64,000 bases of DNA from positions 14,610 through 78,609 of the forward strand of contig MNCI01026525.1 of assembly GCA_015680685.1 (NCBI GenBank), given 5' to 3'. Below the pieces are notes generated by a model, which did no database searches, had not been told where the DNA came from, and saw only the letters and a list, made by a program, of their open reading frames with translations. Made by a program: the position numbers and the translations under genes. This stretch comes from Gnetum montanum. Lineage: Eukaryota; Streptophyta; Gnetopsida; Gnetales; Gnetaceae. Each line of letters begins with the position of its first letter. The stretch's first letter is position 1. Shown one piece after another: positions 11,900-22,370 of this stretch.

Positions 11900-12560
11900 A
11901 GCAATGACTTAATTTATGGAAAACCTTGAACATATCCTAGTACTAGAATACTTCTACCACATGTTGACAGATGTTTTCTCCCTTGTAGAAATTGCACTCC
12001 TCATTTGAGGTTATGATTCATTAGAATAGTATTTGATAATTGAAATGTGCCATAGGCTCCTATGGCTACATAAACTGATCCTGGTAATAAATGTACATCC
12101 TAAATTTCAATACAGATAAGTAAGGTAGATGTAATGAAATCATCTTCTAATGCCAATTGGAAATTAGGTTGCACTGTACACAAAGCGTCCGAATCTAGTA
12201 CATCATGAAATTGATAAATCTTGGCTACCTTCTAATCATCATTAGCATATTAACTAGATCCCAAAATTCTACTATCTAATAGTGTAAACATATATTCAGC
12301 TCTAACATCATAGCTAAACTTTGAACTCACTATTATATTGATTTGCCTAATATGTATATAATGATATCCATCAGCCTTCCATTTTGCAACTTCTCCTTTG
12401 GTGAAGAAAGGTAGGATCACTGGTCAAATCTCATGACCTTTAATGTCTACTAAAGATTTTTTTTACTTAATTGAGGTAGATATTTGAGTCGAAAATGTAT
12501 TAGCAAAATTATAAATAGCATCCTTTGGAATAGTAGGAAATTCTAGCTTCTCTTTTCCTA
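11900..12560 (-). pseudogene. Pararetroviral 30K-type movement protein, broken
   Basis: Minus-strand translation around 12420-12340 gives PFFTKGEVAKWKADG then YIHI, followed by a DxR region, LLDSRILGSS and PNFQLALEDDF. This order fits the 30K movement-protein core of caulimovirids. Frameshifts and stops are present. Movement proteins widen plasmodesmata for cell-to-cell spread. Its presence is the main reason this element is called viral and not gypsy. Assignment is by pattern only. Confidence 0.55.
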
Positions 12561-12919
12561 ATACAAAATATTTTCTTTGTTAACAAGGCATCATGGAAGG
12601 GTAGAATCACCTTTTGATCTTTTAACATTTCTTCTTCTTCTACTAGTTCATTTTGCTTCATATTTACACTGCTATATTGAAGCATGAATGCTCGATGCCT
12701 ATCCCCAATGTTCCTATTATGGTCCTATATTTGATCATCAGCTTCATCAAACATTAGCATTCTTATCAAGTGCTATCCAAATCTTAAATATTCTTGTTCT
12801 TGGATTTGATTTTTCGTACCTCGATCATAAACTAGGGTAGTGTATTTATCATAAATGGTAGCTACTATATCCTGCAACATCTTTTGATCTTCTTCCGCAA
12901 ATGAATTATCTTAATAAAC

Positions 12920-13660
12920 TTATTCAACCCAAAGTTCTAATGGATAAATATACATTTCACGATATTTATCATAAGAAGGGACATGGACAAGACTAACCTT
13001 ACCTAGGGCCTGACTTGAACTTCTAATTTCAAATACTACCGGCCTTTTACCTAGATCCCCATGAATAACTTGTATAGTCTTATCTACTAAGAAGGCAATA
13101 GTACGACTACGCTTCAATTGGCTCAAACTCATCATTGCTAGTTTTCCTAGCTCAAGAATCGATGAAAATGCTACTCCCATTAATGAATAATACTTTGAGG
13201 TTACCCATTCCACACATCCAGCATCTTGTTCCATGGCTTTCTAGTATATTCCTACCAGGGTAGGTTGTTGATTATTCTTATAATACATTAAAGTGAAAGC
13301 AAGAGAAAGCGTATCGCTGAAAACTTTATCCATTTCATCTAATTCGTGAGAAGCTTGTTATTTTGCATCAGACTCACCCCATTCATCTTGGATCCATCCT
13401 CTAGTTATTCCTTCTAGGATTATCAAGGGTAAGTAGCCACTTAGACTAAAAGTTCACCACTCATCTTTTTCCCATTATGCTTCTAGCATTTCAATATCAA
13501 AATAAGAAAAATTAGTAAAAACTAGTCCATTTCCAAAGGTATCTCTAACATCCGAATTGAATTCTTTGCATACTTCATAAATATCTAGTTCAAAGCTCAT
13601 ATCTTCCCATGCTATATCAATTGGTTGAAACATAAGATGAGCATCCACTTTAGATACCAT
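12920..13660 (-). pseudogene. N-terminal region of the viral polyprotein, function unknown
   Basis: Two open stretches (13660-13475 and 13234-12920) with stops between them. The second contains KRSRTIAFLVDKT and GKRPVVFEIRSSS and ends in YIYPLELWVE. I do not recognise a domain. It lies between primer site and movement protein, the place of the small ORFs or leader domain of caulimovirids. The first part recurs in the terminal repeat at 5586-6060. Confidence 0.4.
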
Positions 13661-13765
13661 CTAAGCCAAGTCTTGAGATCCTTCATTTATTACTGTAGTA
13701 TTTTCTAAGATATTGAGCTACTCATGCATTGGCTCTACCACTACTTCCATCATTGGCTTTGATAC
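13250..13765 (-). repeat. Terminal direct repeat of the pararetrovirus (5' copy)
   Basis: Matches 5586-6108. Its outer edge is the primer site (minus strand GTATCAAAGCC at 13765-13755). This is where the gap in one strand of caulimovirid virion DNA lies, so integration probably started from that discontinuity. Confidence 0.75.
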
Positions 13766-13924
13766 ATATGGATAGTTTTCTTTACTCATATGATCTAGCT
13801 TCTTCCCCAACAACCATTCATGTAACTTATTTTGGTACAAATAATCTTTGATTTGCATCTTCCAAAACCTGAAGTCCATCCCATCAAACTTTTCAATCCT
13901 AACTTTCCAATCCTTGGATGCCAT
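13766..13924 (-). pseudogene. Copia gag N-terminal fragment
   Basis: Starts MASKDWKVRIEKFDGMDFRF on the minus strand, with WKMQIKDYLYQNKLHEWLLG after it: the usual start of a plant copia gag. After about 53 codons the frame runs into the viral sequence, giving a gag-virus fusion of 68 codons that ends at 13718. The primer site 30 bp upstream supports the start codon. Confidence 0.7.
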
Positions 13925-13953
13925 CCTTCCTACTGATCCTTTGCAAACCTTTG

Positions 13954-13963
13954 TCTGATACTA
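13954..13963 (-). promoter_or_regulatory. Primer-binding site of the copia relic
   Basis: The minus strand reads TAGTATCAGACAAAGG, a decayed form of the tRNA-Met primer site TGGTATCAGA, placed between the LTR edge and gag. Confidence 0.5.
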
Positions 13964-13966
13964 ATT

Positions 13967-14190
13967 TTTTAGGAAATGAATCAAGAAGAAAAAAAAAGAA
14001 TAGGAAAAACAAGCACAAAGACTATTTGTGGTTTAGCAAGATCACCACTCATTTATGACTGCACAAGAGTTTCATTATGTATTTTTCAATTTATAGTTAC
14101 AAGAGAGTTTTGGAATATTACAAAAATATGCATCAAGAAACCCACCATAACCAAAACTAGCCCATTGACCTAATAATCTAGATTAGCCAA
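13967..14190 (-). repeat. LTR remnant of the copia relic
   Basis: Sequence directly beyond the primer site should be the end of the 5' LTR (minus strand). It looks truncated at about 14190, where a different copia gag fragment in the opposite orientation begins. No terminal TG/CA pair could be confirmed. Confidence 0.35.
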
Positions 14191-14193
14191 CAC

Positions 14194-14590
14194 ATGACTC
14201 TAATAGATCAATCTAAGAATGAAGAAGAGATGTACAACCTATTGTGTAATGAACTTTTATTACTTCAAATTATTTATGTAAAGTTAACTAAGCAAGTAGA
14301 AACCAAGGATCAAGATATTTCATCATTAAATATAACAATTTCTAATTTTACAAAAGAAATCTCAGACCTAAGGCCTGAGAATAAAGAGCTAACTAAGTCT
14401 TATGAGTAGATTAAGAAAGAACTTGGACATGCCACACTTGTAAATCAAAGGTTGATCAAAGGAAAAGAGTATCCTTGGATGGTTCTAGAAGAAGGAAGAA
14501 TTCCATATGATAAAAGTAGGTTGGGATGTTGTTCATAAGAAGAAGCATCTACACAAACTTCATCTCAACAAAAGAATTCTTCAAAAGTTT
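14194..14590 (+). pseudogene. Copia gag coiled-coil / pre-zinc-finger fragment
   Basis: The translation has NEEEMYNLLCNELLLLQ, QDISSLNITISNFTKEISDL and later YDKSRLG. The same sequence type occurs in the minus-strand copia gag at 29460-29060. It is an isolated piece with stops after codon 71, on the plus strand, with no LTR or other copia part next to it. Confidence 0.55.
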
Positions 14591-14949
14591 TTAACTAGTC
14601 TTCCTAGAGTTTTTACTATAGCTAATTTCACTATAAACTAGGATTTCTAGTTAAAATTTTATTAAATTCAAGTTGAAATTTCATGACTATTTTTGTAGAT
14701 TAGATCTTGATAAAAGCTAATTTTCATGGTTTTAATTTTTAAATAAAATTTCTAAAATTTTTATGTATATTTTCATCATGATATTACTATTGATTTTAAT
14801 GGGCCACTTGGTTTTTTCCTCAATTTTTTGTAAGCTTTATTTTAGTCTTAATGGTTGTGAAATGTAAATATTGTTGTTTGGTTTAAGTGAAAACATTATC
14901 ATTATGCTTATGGTGATTTGCTTAATAGTTAGAATTTTCATTATGGTGA
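14591..14949. other. No gene; AT-rich
   Basis: Very T-rich sequence with no ORF or motif recognised. It may be intron-like or untranslated sequence belonging to the locus that follows. Confidence 0.4.
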
Positions 14950-17900
14950 TATAAGGTCTTGATTATTATGGTTTGGTTATGTAGGGCCTTCTTCAAGCTC
15001 ATCCTAGTTGTGATTGAGCTAGTTGGACTTCTATGTTGCATTCACACACTAGGATCCAACACCCTACCTACTGACATGATGTTAAACCATGGTTCCCTAT
15101 GGTTCAAGCTAAGGAAAAAAGGGTTCCTACCCTTCCTATTATAGAATTTTAGTCTAATGGTGTGGTCACACTTGCATTTAAAGTAGTGATCATGATTGTG
15201 AAAACCCTAGTTCCCCACTCCACCAATTTGATCATTGAGTTCATACTTGATGATCCTAATAAACATGTTGAGGGTAAACAATTTGATAGCATATACACCA
15301 TAGCCAGCCTCAATACTAGGCTATATGTTCCATCATAGAAATACCTTTGAACAATTTGAAAACATTAATGTTTGTTCACTACATCAACACGTTGTTCCAA
15401 AACCCTCCTAATACCATCTACCATGTGGAAGGTAAGTGTAATTTTAATTTTTTATTTTACTAGTTAGTTTCATTAGGCCACTTGGATTTACTAGTTTTAT
15501 TTGGGTTGTCATGCTTACAAGTACAAGGTATATGACCAAGGATTGATTAAGAGTAACCAACTCTTTCCCTTTGCCTAAACATCCCTGGAGGTCTTTGTCA
15601 AAAGCCTAGTGGTGAGGCTGGTAGTGATGGAGTAGCTCATAGGTAACTTTAGTGAGTATACCTCATACTATTTCCAAGCCTACCATAGCTACATAGCTAA
15701 CATGACAACCCATGGTTGAAGGGGTAAACCTAATTTTGATGCATAGACACATATACCCCTTAGGGTCCCCATGCTACCTTCATCAAGCAAGCAAATTAAG
15801 AATGCTTTTTTTTCTAATTTCTTTTTTTTTTGTTTCATGCAATGTCAACATTTTCTAACTACATAGTCATTTGGTTATCTAGGCTTTAGTTATTTTACTA
15901 GTTTTATCTGTATGTCTATAAGTGTTATTTTTAATTTGTTATGTTTGAAATTTATTTTGATTTTAGTTTTCCATGATGTTCCTATGCTAAAGATAATGGG
16001 TCATTTTCATTGTATTGTAGGGGCTACACCATCATCTACCATTACCGTGATTACTTCAATATGTGTTGAGAACACATGTATCCTCAAGTTTGGCAAGGTG
16101 GATGTAGCATAGCATTGGTTGGTCAACCAAGCACCCAGAGAGATCCAAACAAGAATCACTAGTGTAGGTTTGCTCAATTTATTAATGGCTCCTATCCTAG
16201 TCATCTCTACCTTAAAGATTATAAAATTCATTAACTCCTTTAACAAAGGAGTGAAGAAATTCATCACTCACATTCATGGTGTGCCTATCACCTTATCCTT
16301 CAATGAATCTAACTTTAGTGATATCTTTGACATCCCTCATGAGGGGATTAAGATTGTTACTAAACTAGGGAAAGATGTGGATCATCAAGAGGAAGTGCAA
16401 GAATGGCTAAATACTTATTGTAGTAGAGGCAAATGATATTTATCCATTATTCCAATACCAAGAATTTTCAAAGTTGTTATAATAAAAGAAGATTATATCC
16501 ATTGAGTAGATATGGACCATGAAAAATATCATCCTTGAGGATGCTCAATTCAACTAAGCTACTCATTTTGTTTCCAGGCTACAAGGAGAGATTTTGAAAC
16601 TCAAGGGCAACCTTGGTACAATATGCCACATGAACATTGCATTTTTTAGTGTATCTAAGATGGTTCATAGAGTTCTTGGTGGTGAGATAGGATCGAAAAT
16701 GGCTAAGTCAAGATCCATCCCAATTATCCAAGCCTTAGGTAAAACATCTTTTTCCAACCATGCAAGCTCAAAACCCACAAGAGGATGTTGGGGAATTGCT
16801 ATCTATTATGACTAAGAACTTTCATGATATGTGCTATCCTTCCTTTGATAGCATGGAGATGGAACCCAAAGTTCCCTATGGGAATTTTCAAAAGGTCAAA
16901 GAGTTATATGTTGAAGTTGAGGGGGTAGCTAGAGCAAAGTTAAAGCAATATATGATTGATGAGACAACACTAGTTGCTGAGAAACCTATGAAGAGGAGGT
17001 TCGTTGTTAAACTTGGCCAAGGGAATCACATGGATACAAGTATGTTTTATTGGTGTTATTTTATTTAAGTTATTTTTCATTTTATGTTTTATGTTATATG
17101 GTAGTGTTTTTGTTTTGTTTCAGGAAAAATATGCTAAGTGGTTCTATGTTTTGTCTTCGTTGCTCTTGTAGGTAAACAATAAGAATTGGCAAACCAAGAA
17201 ATGGCAATAGAGACAAAATAGAAGATCCTAGAGGAGGTTCTACAATAGCATGAGGATGAGGAACTATCCAATACCAATTGGATGACCTTGATGCTCTATT
17301 TTATGGTTTACAGTTAGGTGAACCTCCCATCATTATCTTGAATGATCTTCCTAGTTCTTATGAATTTTCCTTTTATGAGTTGAATCTTGTAGTTTTATGT
17401 TTGAACATGGTTTTAACCATTAGTTTATTGTCATGCTTGTTGTAGCTCCTAAACCTTAACTAGATACATTAACCTTCACATTTCACATAAATCATGCATG
17501 GAGGTTCTACAAAAAATAGAATTCATGTGTGGGATGGTTGAAGATATGACTAATTGGTTGTAACAGACTACTCTTGATTTTGGATAGGATATTAGTTTAT
17601 TTTTATTTTTATTATTTTTATTTTTTTTATGTATTTTTGTTCTTTTTGATTTCATGTTCTTTTAGATCTTATGATTATATAATTTTAATTATTTATAAAA
17701 TGTTTTCTTGTTATTTCATTATTCATTATTTACTAGTGTTATGTATTTTTGTTACTTATATTGCTTGCAATGTCGAAGGTTAGATGGGATTCCAACCATG
17801 CCTTTGAAATTGATGAGCTCTCTAGCTTGCCACCTAAGTGGAAAATTTTCCATGAAGATTATATGAAAGTGCCACTAAATGTGCACTCTCATGTACTAGA

Positions 17901-18780
17901 ACCTTGTGGAAATGCCAATGTTCCAATGAGTTCTTATGGGAACAACTTATAGCATTGGAAAGGGAAAATAAGAAATAGGTTGAGGAGATTAGAGATCTCA
18001 GGGATAATAAGGAGTTAGTGGATGTCCAAGTGGCTAGTATGGATTCCTTGAGAACCAAATAGATTGAATGGACATGGTATTGGAATTCCATCCACGACAA
18101 GGTTTCTCTTGCTAGGGATCTTGCGAAGTAGAAGCTACAGATAGACTTGTTTTCTTATAAGACCTAGGAGTCGAGGGACTATTTTTCTTGGATCCTTGAG
18201 TGGGTCTAGGAAAAAAAGGACCATAAAAAGAAGTACAAGGCTAAATGGGAAAGCTACCTCAAGTGGATATAGGAGGGGTTAATCAAGAGGTGCAAGTTGG
18301 AGTTGTTCATGAGAGGGATAAATGTTGGAGACATCTTTAAGCTATTTGAAGGCTCTCTAGTGGTGGTTAATTTCCCTATTCCTTAAATTACTACTACTTT
18401 TGTGGAGGTGAAAACTACTACATTTTCATGAAATCCACCCACATGGATGGACATTGATGAGAGTAACATCTTGACAAGTATTAATCTTAAGGAAGTAGAT
18501 TGGGCCCACATGACTGAAGACAAAATCCCCCACCATGTGGTGGTTGGTCTTCGAAGCTTTCCTTTAGATGATACTACTCCAAAATCTTCTTAGGTTTGTT
18601 TATTTAAAACCAATCAAGCATATTTTATTTTAGTTTAGTTTATGATTTAATTACATTGATTACTAATTAGACTTTTGTTATTATGATTGGTATAGGTACT
18701 AGGTGATAGTAATGGCCCCAATGGTGACTACATTAGAAATGTTGCTCCTCCACCTCTAGTTTCACCTTAGTTTCATTAGT
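14950..18780 (+). pseudogene. Decayed intron-like locus: unknown protein with coiled-coil C-terminus
   Basis: Open stretches (about 15190-15430, 16020-16440, 16600-17040, 17770-18590) alternate with T-rich gaps that begin gtaag or gta and end in T-runs plus ag, for example ending at about 16020. One block reads KKFITHIHGVPITLSFNES then IFDIPHEGI, reminiscent of the plant-transposon-protein family. The last block is Lys/Glu-rich with QLIALEREN- and WESYLKWI-type segments, likely a coiled coil, ending MDIDESNILTSINL. Most stops look like single changes of CAG to TAG. A host gene or intron-bearing element gene are both possible; I cannot name it. Confidence 0.35.
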
Positions 18781-19269
18781 TTAATCATATATTTGATTAT
18801 TTTTATTTTTGATGTTGTTATGATGTTGTGGCTAGTCTTAGCCATTGTATATTTGTAAGACAGTTTATTATTTTTTATGTTATTGCTACATAGTGTAGCC
18901 ATGGCTGTTGGGACTCTTGTTTATTTTATATGATGTTGTTGATTAGAATTGTGTCATACTATGTGACTATGGCTACAAGTTATGGAAATTTTGGCCATTA
19001 TCATTATTTTTTAAATTTTAATTTTGCTTATACATTCTACCATTTTTTAGTTTTATGCATCTCATGCATTTCATATTTTGATCATGTTATATGGCTATGT
19101 TTCTTAAAACATACAGTTATAGGTATGCAATATAAAGTTAAAACAATGTACAATAATGTAATGTAAATTGGTGCATGTACATAATGTTTAAGCTAGACTA
19201 AGAAAGTAAAAAGGAATACTACATGGTTAAGGGCACAGGGGTAAGCAAATAAGAAACATACATTAACCA
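18781..19269. other. No gene; AT-rich
   Basis: T-rich sequence with no convincing ORF. It is probably the 3' flank of the preceding locus. Confidence 0.4.
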
Positions 19270-19469
19270 TGCAAGTGTTTGCTAATCTTTGAGAGATTAG
19301 GAAAGGTGTACAGTCTGTGCTACATGATTTTTTATTTCCCATTTTCTTTGTTAACCATCTTGAGAGGGAGCTCTTCCCATGGTGTATCTATGATCCCATT
19401 CTTGTCAGTTTTGTCCTCTTCCACACTATCGACCCTCTGGGCTTCATCTTTAATAGTGGAAGTTTCTTC

Positions 19470-20000
19470 CTAAAACTCTACTTTAGACCCTTGCTCTACG
19501 TCAATGTTATTGACTATCAAGGGAACCACACTATCACCATGAATAATTATTTCACCTCCTTCATAAGGAAAGTGAATTTCTTGGTGGATGGGTGAGTAAA
19601 CAACTTGTAATTTAGCTAGCCGAGGCCTTCCCAAGATGAGGTTAAATCTTGGTGTCTCTTCCACCATCAAGAAATTGGATGGTGTGGAGAATTATTCCCC
19701 CACAATGATGTTCAAAGATATTGAACCTTTTACTACAACCCAAGATCCATTAAAGGATTTTAGAGTGAATATGGAGGTATGTTGCACATGTTTTGTTAGA
19801 CCCAACCATTCAACACTAGTCTAGGGTATGACGTTAGTGGCCATCCCATCGTCCATGTGCACCTTATGTATCATGTATTACCCCACCCTTATTTTTATGA
19901 AGAGAGGGGCCTTCATTTTCTCACCATCCTAGGGGTTGATTTTAACTTTTTTATCATAGAACACTAATGTCATTGACTTTTCTTCTTCCCTTGGTAAATG
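19470..20000 (-). pseudogene. Gypsy family B aspartic protease
   Basis: The minus-strand translation contains KVHMDDGMATNVI, LKSFNGSWVVVKGSISLNII and ETPRFNLILGRPRLAKLQ, then IHQEIHFPYEGGEIIIHGD. This is a gypsy retropepsin fold with its ILGRPWL-type flap region. It is nearly parallel to 53875-54303. The usual D-S/T-G active site appears here as a VHMDDGMA segment. A few stops. Confidence 0.65.
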
Positions 20001-20184
20001 TGGTATCATCACCATGTGGATGGACTCTTCACTAGTAGGGATATCTTAGCTAATGAGAATAGATATCAACATTTTTTATTAGGGCCTCATAGTAAGTGGT
20101 AGAGGTCATTAATAGATCATACAAGCTAAGGAAAGTATTATTTTATTTCAAAGACTACTTTATGTTGGCACATTTGGCCATTTC

Positions 20185-20679
20185 ATGGAACAACAAAAAG
20201 ATCGTACTATAGGTGTTGGTAAGGCAATTCCATACATAATTTGCTTCCAGCAGGGATCAAAGGATGGGGCAACAGGGATTGCTGAAAGGGCTAGACATCT
20301 AGAGGAATTGAAAAGGGACAATGATGGTTGGATAATTGATATCAAATATTATCTATCCCAACAGATTCACCTTGTTGTAACTCACTTATGTGCTCCCATA
20401 CAAGGCACAAGTGCAGGGCATCTTGCAGATTGTCTTGGACTAGATTTATCTAAGTTTGAAACAAAAACAACCATAGACATCATGGCAAGAGATACAGCAA
20501 ATTCATTTTTCTCCAATCTCCTGGATTATGAGCAATGGTATCAAGATTGTGAGCCTCTTATAATTAAATGTGCCTACTTTTCTGTGGGACTTAAATGTCC
20601 AAGTGTTTTAAATATGGTCAATGGTTTACAAAGGCATGTAATGGACTTTGGCAAAAATGCAACATGCGTGAGGTGGTGA
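20185..20679 (+). pseudogene. POLA1-like: Captured DNA polymerase alpha catalytic subunit, C-terminal fragment
   Basis: A 164-codon open stretch. It shows AIPYIICFQQGS, IAERARHLEELKRDNDGW, YLSQQIHLVVTHLCAPIQGT and LADCLGLDLSKFE, which is the C-terminal part of plant Pol alpha leading into its zinc region. Then CEPLIIKCAYFSVGLKCPS shows the zinc-binding segment with one expected Cys replaced. The host enzyme primes DNA replication with primase. This piece lies in U3 of an LTR, in sense orientation, has no start of its own and no introns, so it probably came from a cDNA. Confidence 0.75.
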
Positions 20680-21694
20680 AAAATAAAGAAGAAAGAAGCG
20701 GGAGGCACACGAGGCCGATGGAGTTATCGAACAGCCAAGTTGAATCTTCCAAAACATGTTCTTTACTACCGACGGAAATTACTAATCGCGCACAACCAAC
20801 AACGAGAAAGCCACCAGGAAATGCTGAAAATGTTTGACCATGGTTGCATAGCAGGATCACAAAAATGGTCACTTTGTAGCAAGAATAAGAAATCAGTCAT
20901 GGTGCGGTGCTGGCATGGCTTGGACATGGGCCTTGATAACAAAATCCCCAACTTTGAAGCTGGGCATGATCGGGCCTCACGGTGGGCACCAATAGAGAGG
21001 GCAACAATGGCACCGGCACGACGTTGTCCATGTACGTCGACTAAAACATGTAGCTACGACAGTCACGAAAATGGGTACAGGGGACTCTACGGATGTTTGC
21101 CGTTGAAAACCTGACAATTACACCGGTCTTCAAGGTATCTAGTTTTCAACGCCGTTGGTGGAGGACCTGGATCTGAGCTTGGATCCCTTCTTCTTGAACG
21201 TCTTTCCATGGACTATGGAGAAAACAAAAAGATCTAAGTTGGGATTCACCATGTTTTTAACAAGTTTTTAGCATGATCAGCATGAGCCATTATAAGCATA
21301 AAGAATTCTCAAGGATAGCACAAACTACATAACGTCAAGAAATTCTTCGCATGACATGATACTCGCTTGGTGTTGAAGATGGAATCGACCCTGATATAAT
21401 TGGTGTAAAAAGTTTTTAGTCTACAATTGCCTCTGAAAATATTCAATGGACATGCTTTAGAATTTCAATAAACATTCCCAAGAGATGGAAAAATTACTAG
21501 CGCACTTCCTAAATCTTCACTTAATGCTTTGGCCTACAACGGATTTCTGCAATTAAAATCCAACAAAAAATAATTAAATAAGCATCATTTTATTCTAGGG
21601 ATTCTACAGGGAAAATATTTAGTTTTCAAATCGAGGAGGTCTTCAACTAATTCAGGAACCTTGCAATTGGACTGTATCTATTTACTAATTTATC
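20680..21694 (+). other. Captured or unassigned cargo between Pol alpha and YEATS fragments
   Basis: Locally richer in GC and CpG (about 20690-21190) than the flanking LTR, which suggests host-derived sequence. ORFs of up to 124 codons (20740-21114) show no domain I recognise. The second half becomes AT-rich and may be intron or 5' leader of the YEATS gene. Confidence 0.35.
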
Positions 21695-21906
21695 ATGGGA
21701 AAGAAAGGTGTCGAAGGAGACATTTAGCGTGCTAAGACTGTCAGGATTATAGATGATCATGAGAAAAAGAACCAACTAAAGCGAGTTAAAAATGTTAAAA
21801 TGACTCTTCTTGGAGTATATGGAACAATATCCTTTTGGCTCAGGAAAAAGGCAGATGAATATCGTTCCCATAAGTGGACTATATACATTTGGGGTGCCAC
21901 AAATTA
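21695..21906 (+). pseudogene. Captured YEATS-domain gene fragment (GAS41/TAF14-like)
   Basis: From an ATG at 21695 the frame reads MGKKGVEGDI, one stop, then RAKTVRIIDDHEKKNQ, LKRVKNVKMTLLGVYG, TISFWLRKKADEYRSHKW, TIYIWGATN. The YGxIxFWLxKKAxEYxSHKW pattern is the N-terminal half of the YEATS domain of GAS41/TAF14 proteins, which read acylated histones in chromatin complexes. The similarity stops at GATN, probably an exon end. It is in sense orientation in the LTR, after the Pol alpha piece. The stop makes it non-functional. Confidence 0.75.
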
Positions 21907-22236
21907 AAATGTGAGAGTGCAACTCCACTTATGCATTTGGTTGTATATGCGTACATATATATTTATATATTAACCCATCCATGTATACATCAACTCCATG
22001 GTTATTATCTCTACTACTATGATGTAAATAACAATAAAATATTTTATGATTTAAAAAGGGAATTTGTGCAATAATTGTTCAAAGTCCCATGTGAATTGAA
22101 CACTTGTCAATTGAAATGGTGGTTATAACCACCACCAAGGTCACTTTTCAACTATAGCATTTTTTTCTCCACAAGGGCCACTTGTCATCTAAATGGAACA
22201 CTTGTCAACTACAACTTTTTTATCTCCATGGTGACC

Positions 22237-22278
22237 ACTTGGCAACTAAATGAAGACACTTGGCAACTAAATGAAGAC
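22237..22278 (+). repeat. 21 bp tandem duplication in U3
   Basis: cacttggcaactaaatgaag followed by a is present twice in immediate succession, amid looser cacttgtcaact-type repeats (22100-22300), just upstream of the LTR's shared TATA module. Confidence 0.7.
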
Positions 22279-22360
22279 ATTTGTTAACTGCAGCTTTTTT
22301 GTCTCTATGGTGGTTATAGCCACCCAAGATATTTTGTAACTTACCTAACTACCTTAGACC

Positions 22361-22370
22361 CTATAAAAGG
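22361..22370 (+). promoter_or_regulatory. TATA box of the solo LTR
   Basis: ctataaaagg, in the block shared with the full element's LTRs (33295 and 43118). It lies downstream of all captured sequence, so the cargo is in U3. Confidence 0.55.

Larger units (their letters stand above)
5586..13765 (-). mobile_element. Endogenous caulimovirid (pararetrovirus), full circle plus terminal overlap
   Basis: On the minus strand the order is: short N-terminal region, 30K-like movement protein, coat region with a zinc knuckle, aspartic protease, reverse transcriptase, RNase H, a non-coding stretch with a TATA box, and a tRNA-Met primer site. A movement protein together with a caulimovirid-type RT distinguishes it from gypsy elements. 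The first ~0.5 kb (13765-13250) recurs at the end (6108-5586), giving a unit of about 7.66 kb, a usual caulimovirid genome size. Every domain has stops or frameshifts, so it is a dead fossil. No target-site duplication is visible, as expected for capture by DNA repair. A gymnosperm endogenous lineage is possible but not shown. Confidence 0.8.
4996..14190 (-). mobile_element. Ty1/copia relic, minus strand, split by an endogenous pararetrovirus
   Basis: Read on the minus strand, the parts are: LTR remnant (about 14190-13967), tRNA-Met-like primer site (13954-13963), gag N-terminus (13924-13766), the pararetrovirus (13765-5586), then pre-integrase and start of integrase (about 5585-5001). Gag downstream of its first ~50 codons is missing, so sequence was lost at or after the viral insertion. 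Another LTR element (1-4995) was inserted at 4996, and the rest of the copia pol would lie beyond the left edge. The pieces agree in order and orientation, so I treat them as one element. Confidence 0.55.

Noticed and set aside
5586-13765. Terminal repeats of the pararetrovirus as LTRs of a gypsy element
   Set aside because: No TG/CA ends or target duplication, the primer site lies at the outer edge, and a movement-protein-like region is present.
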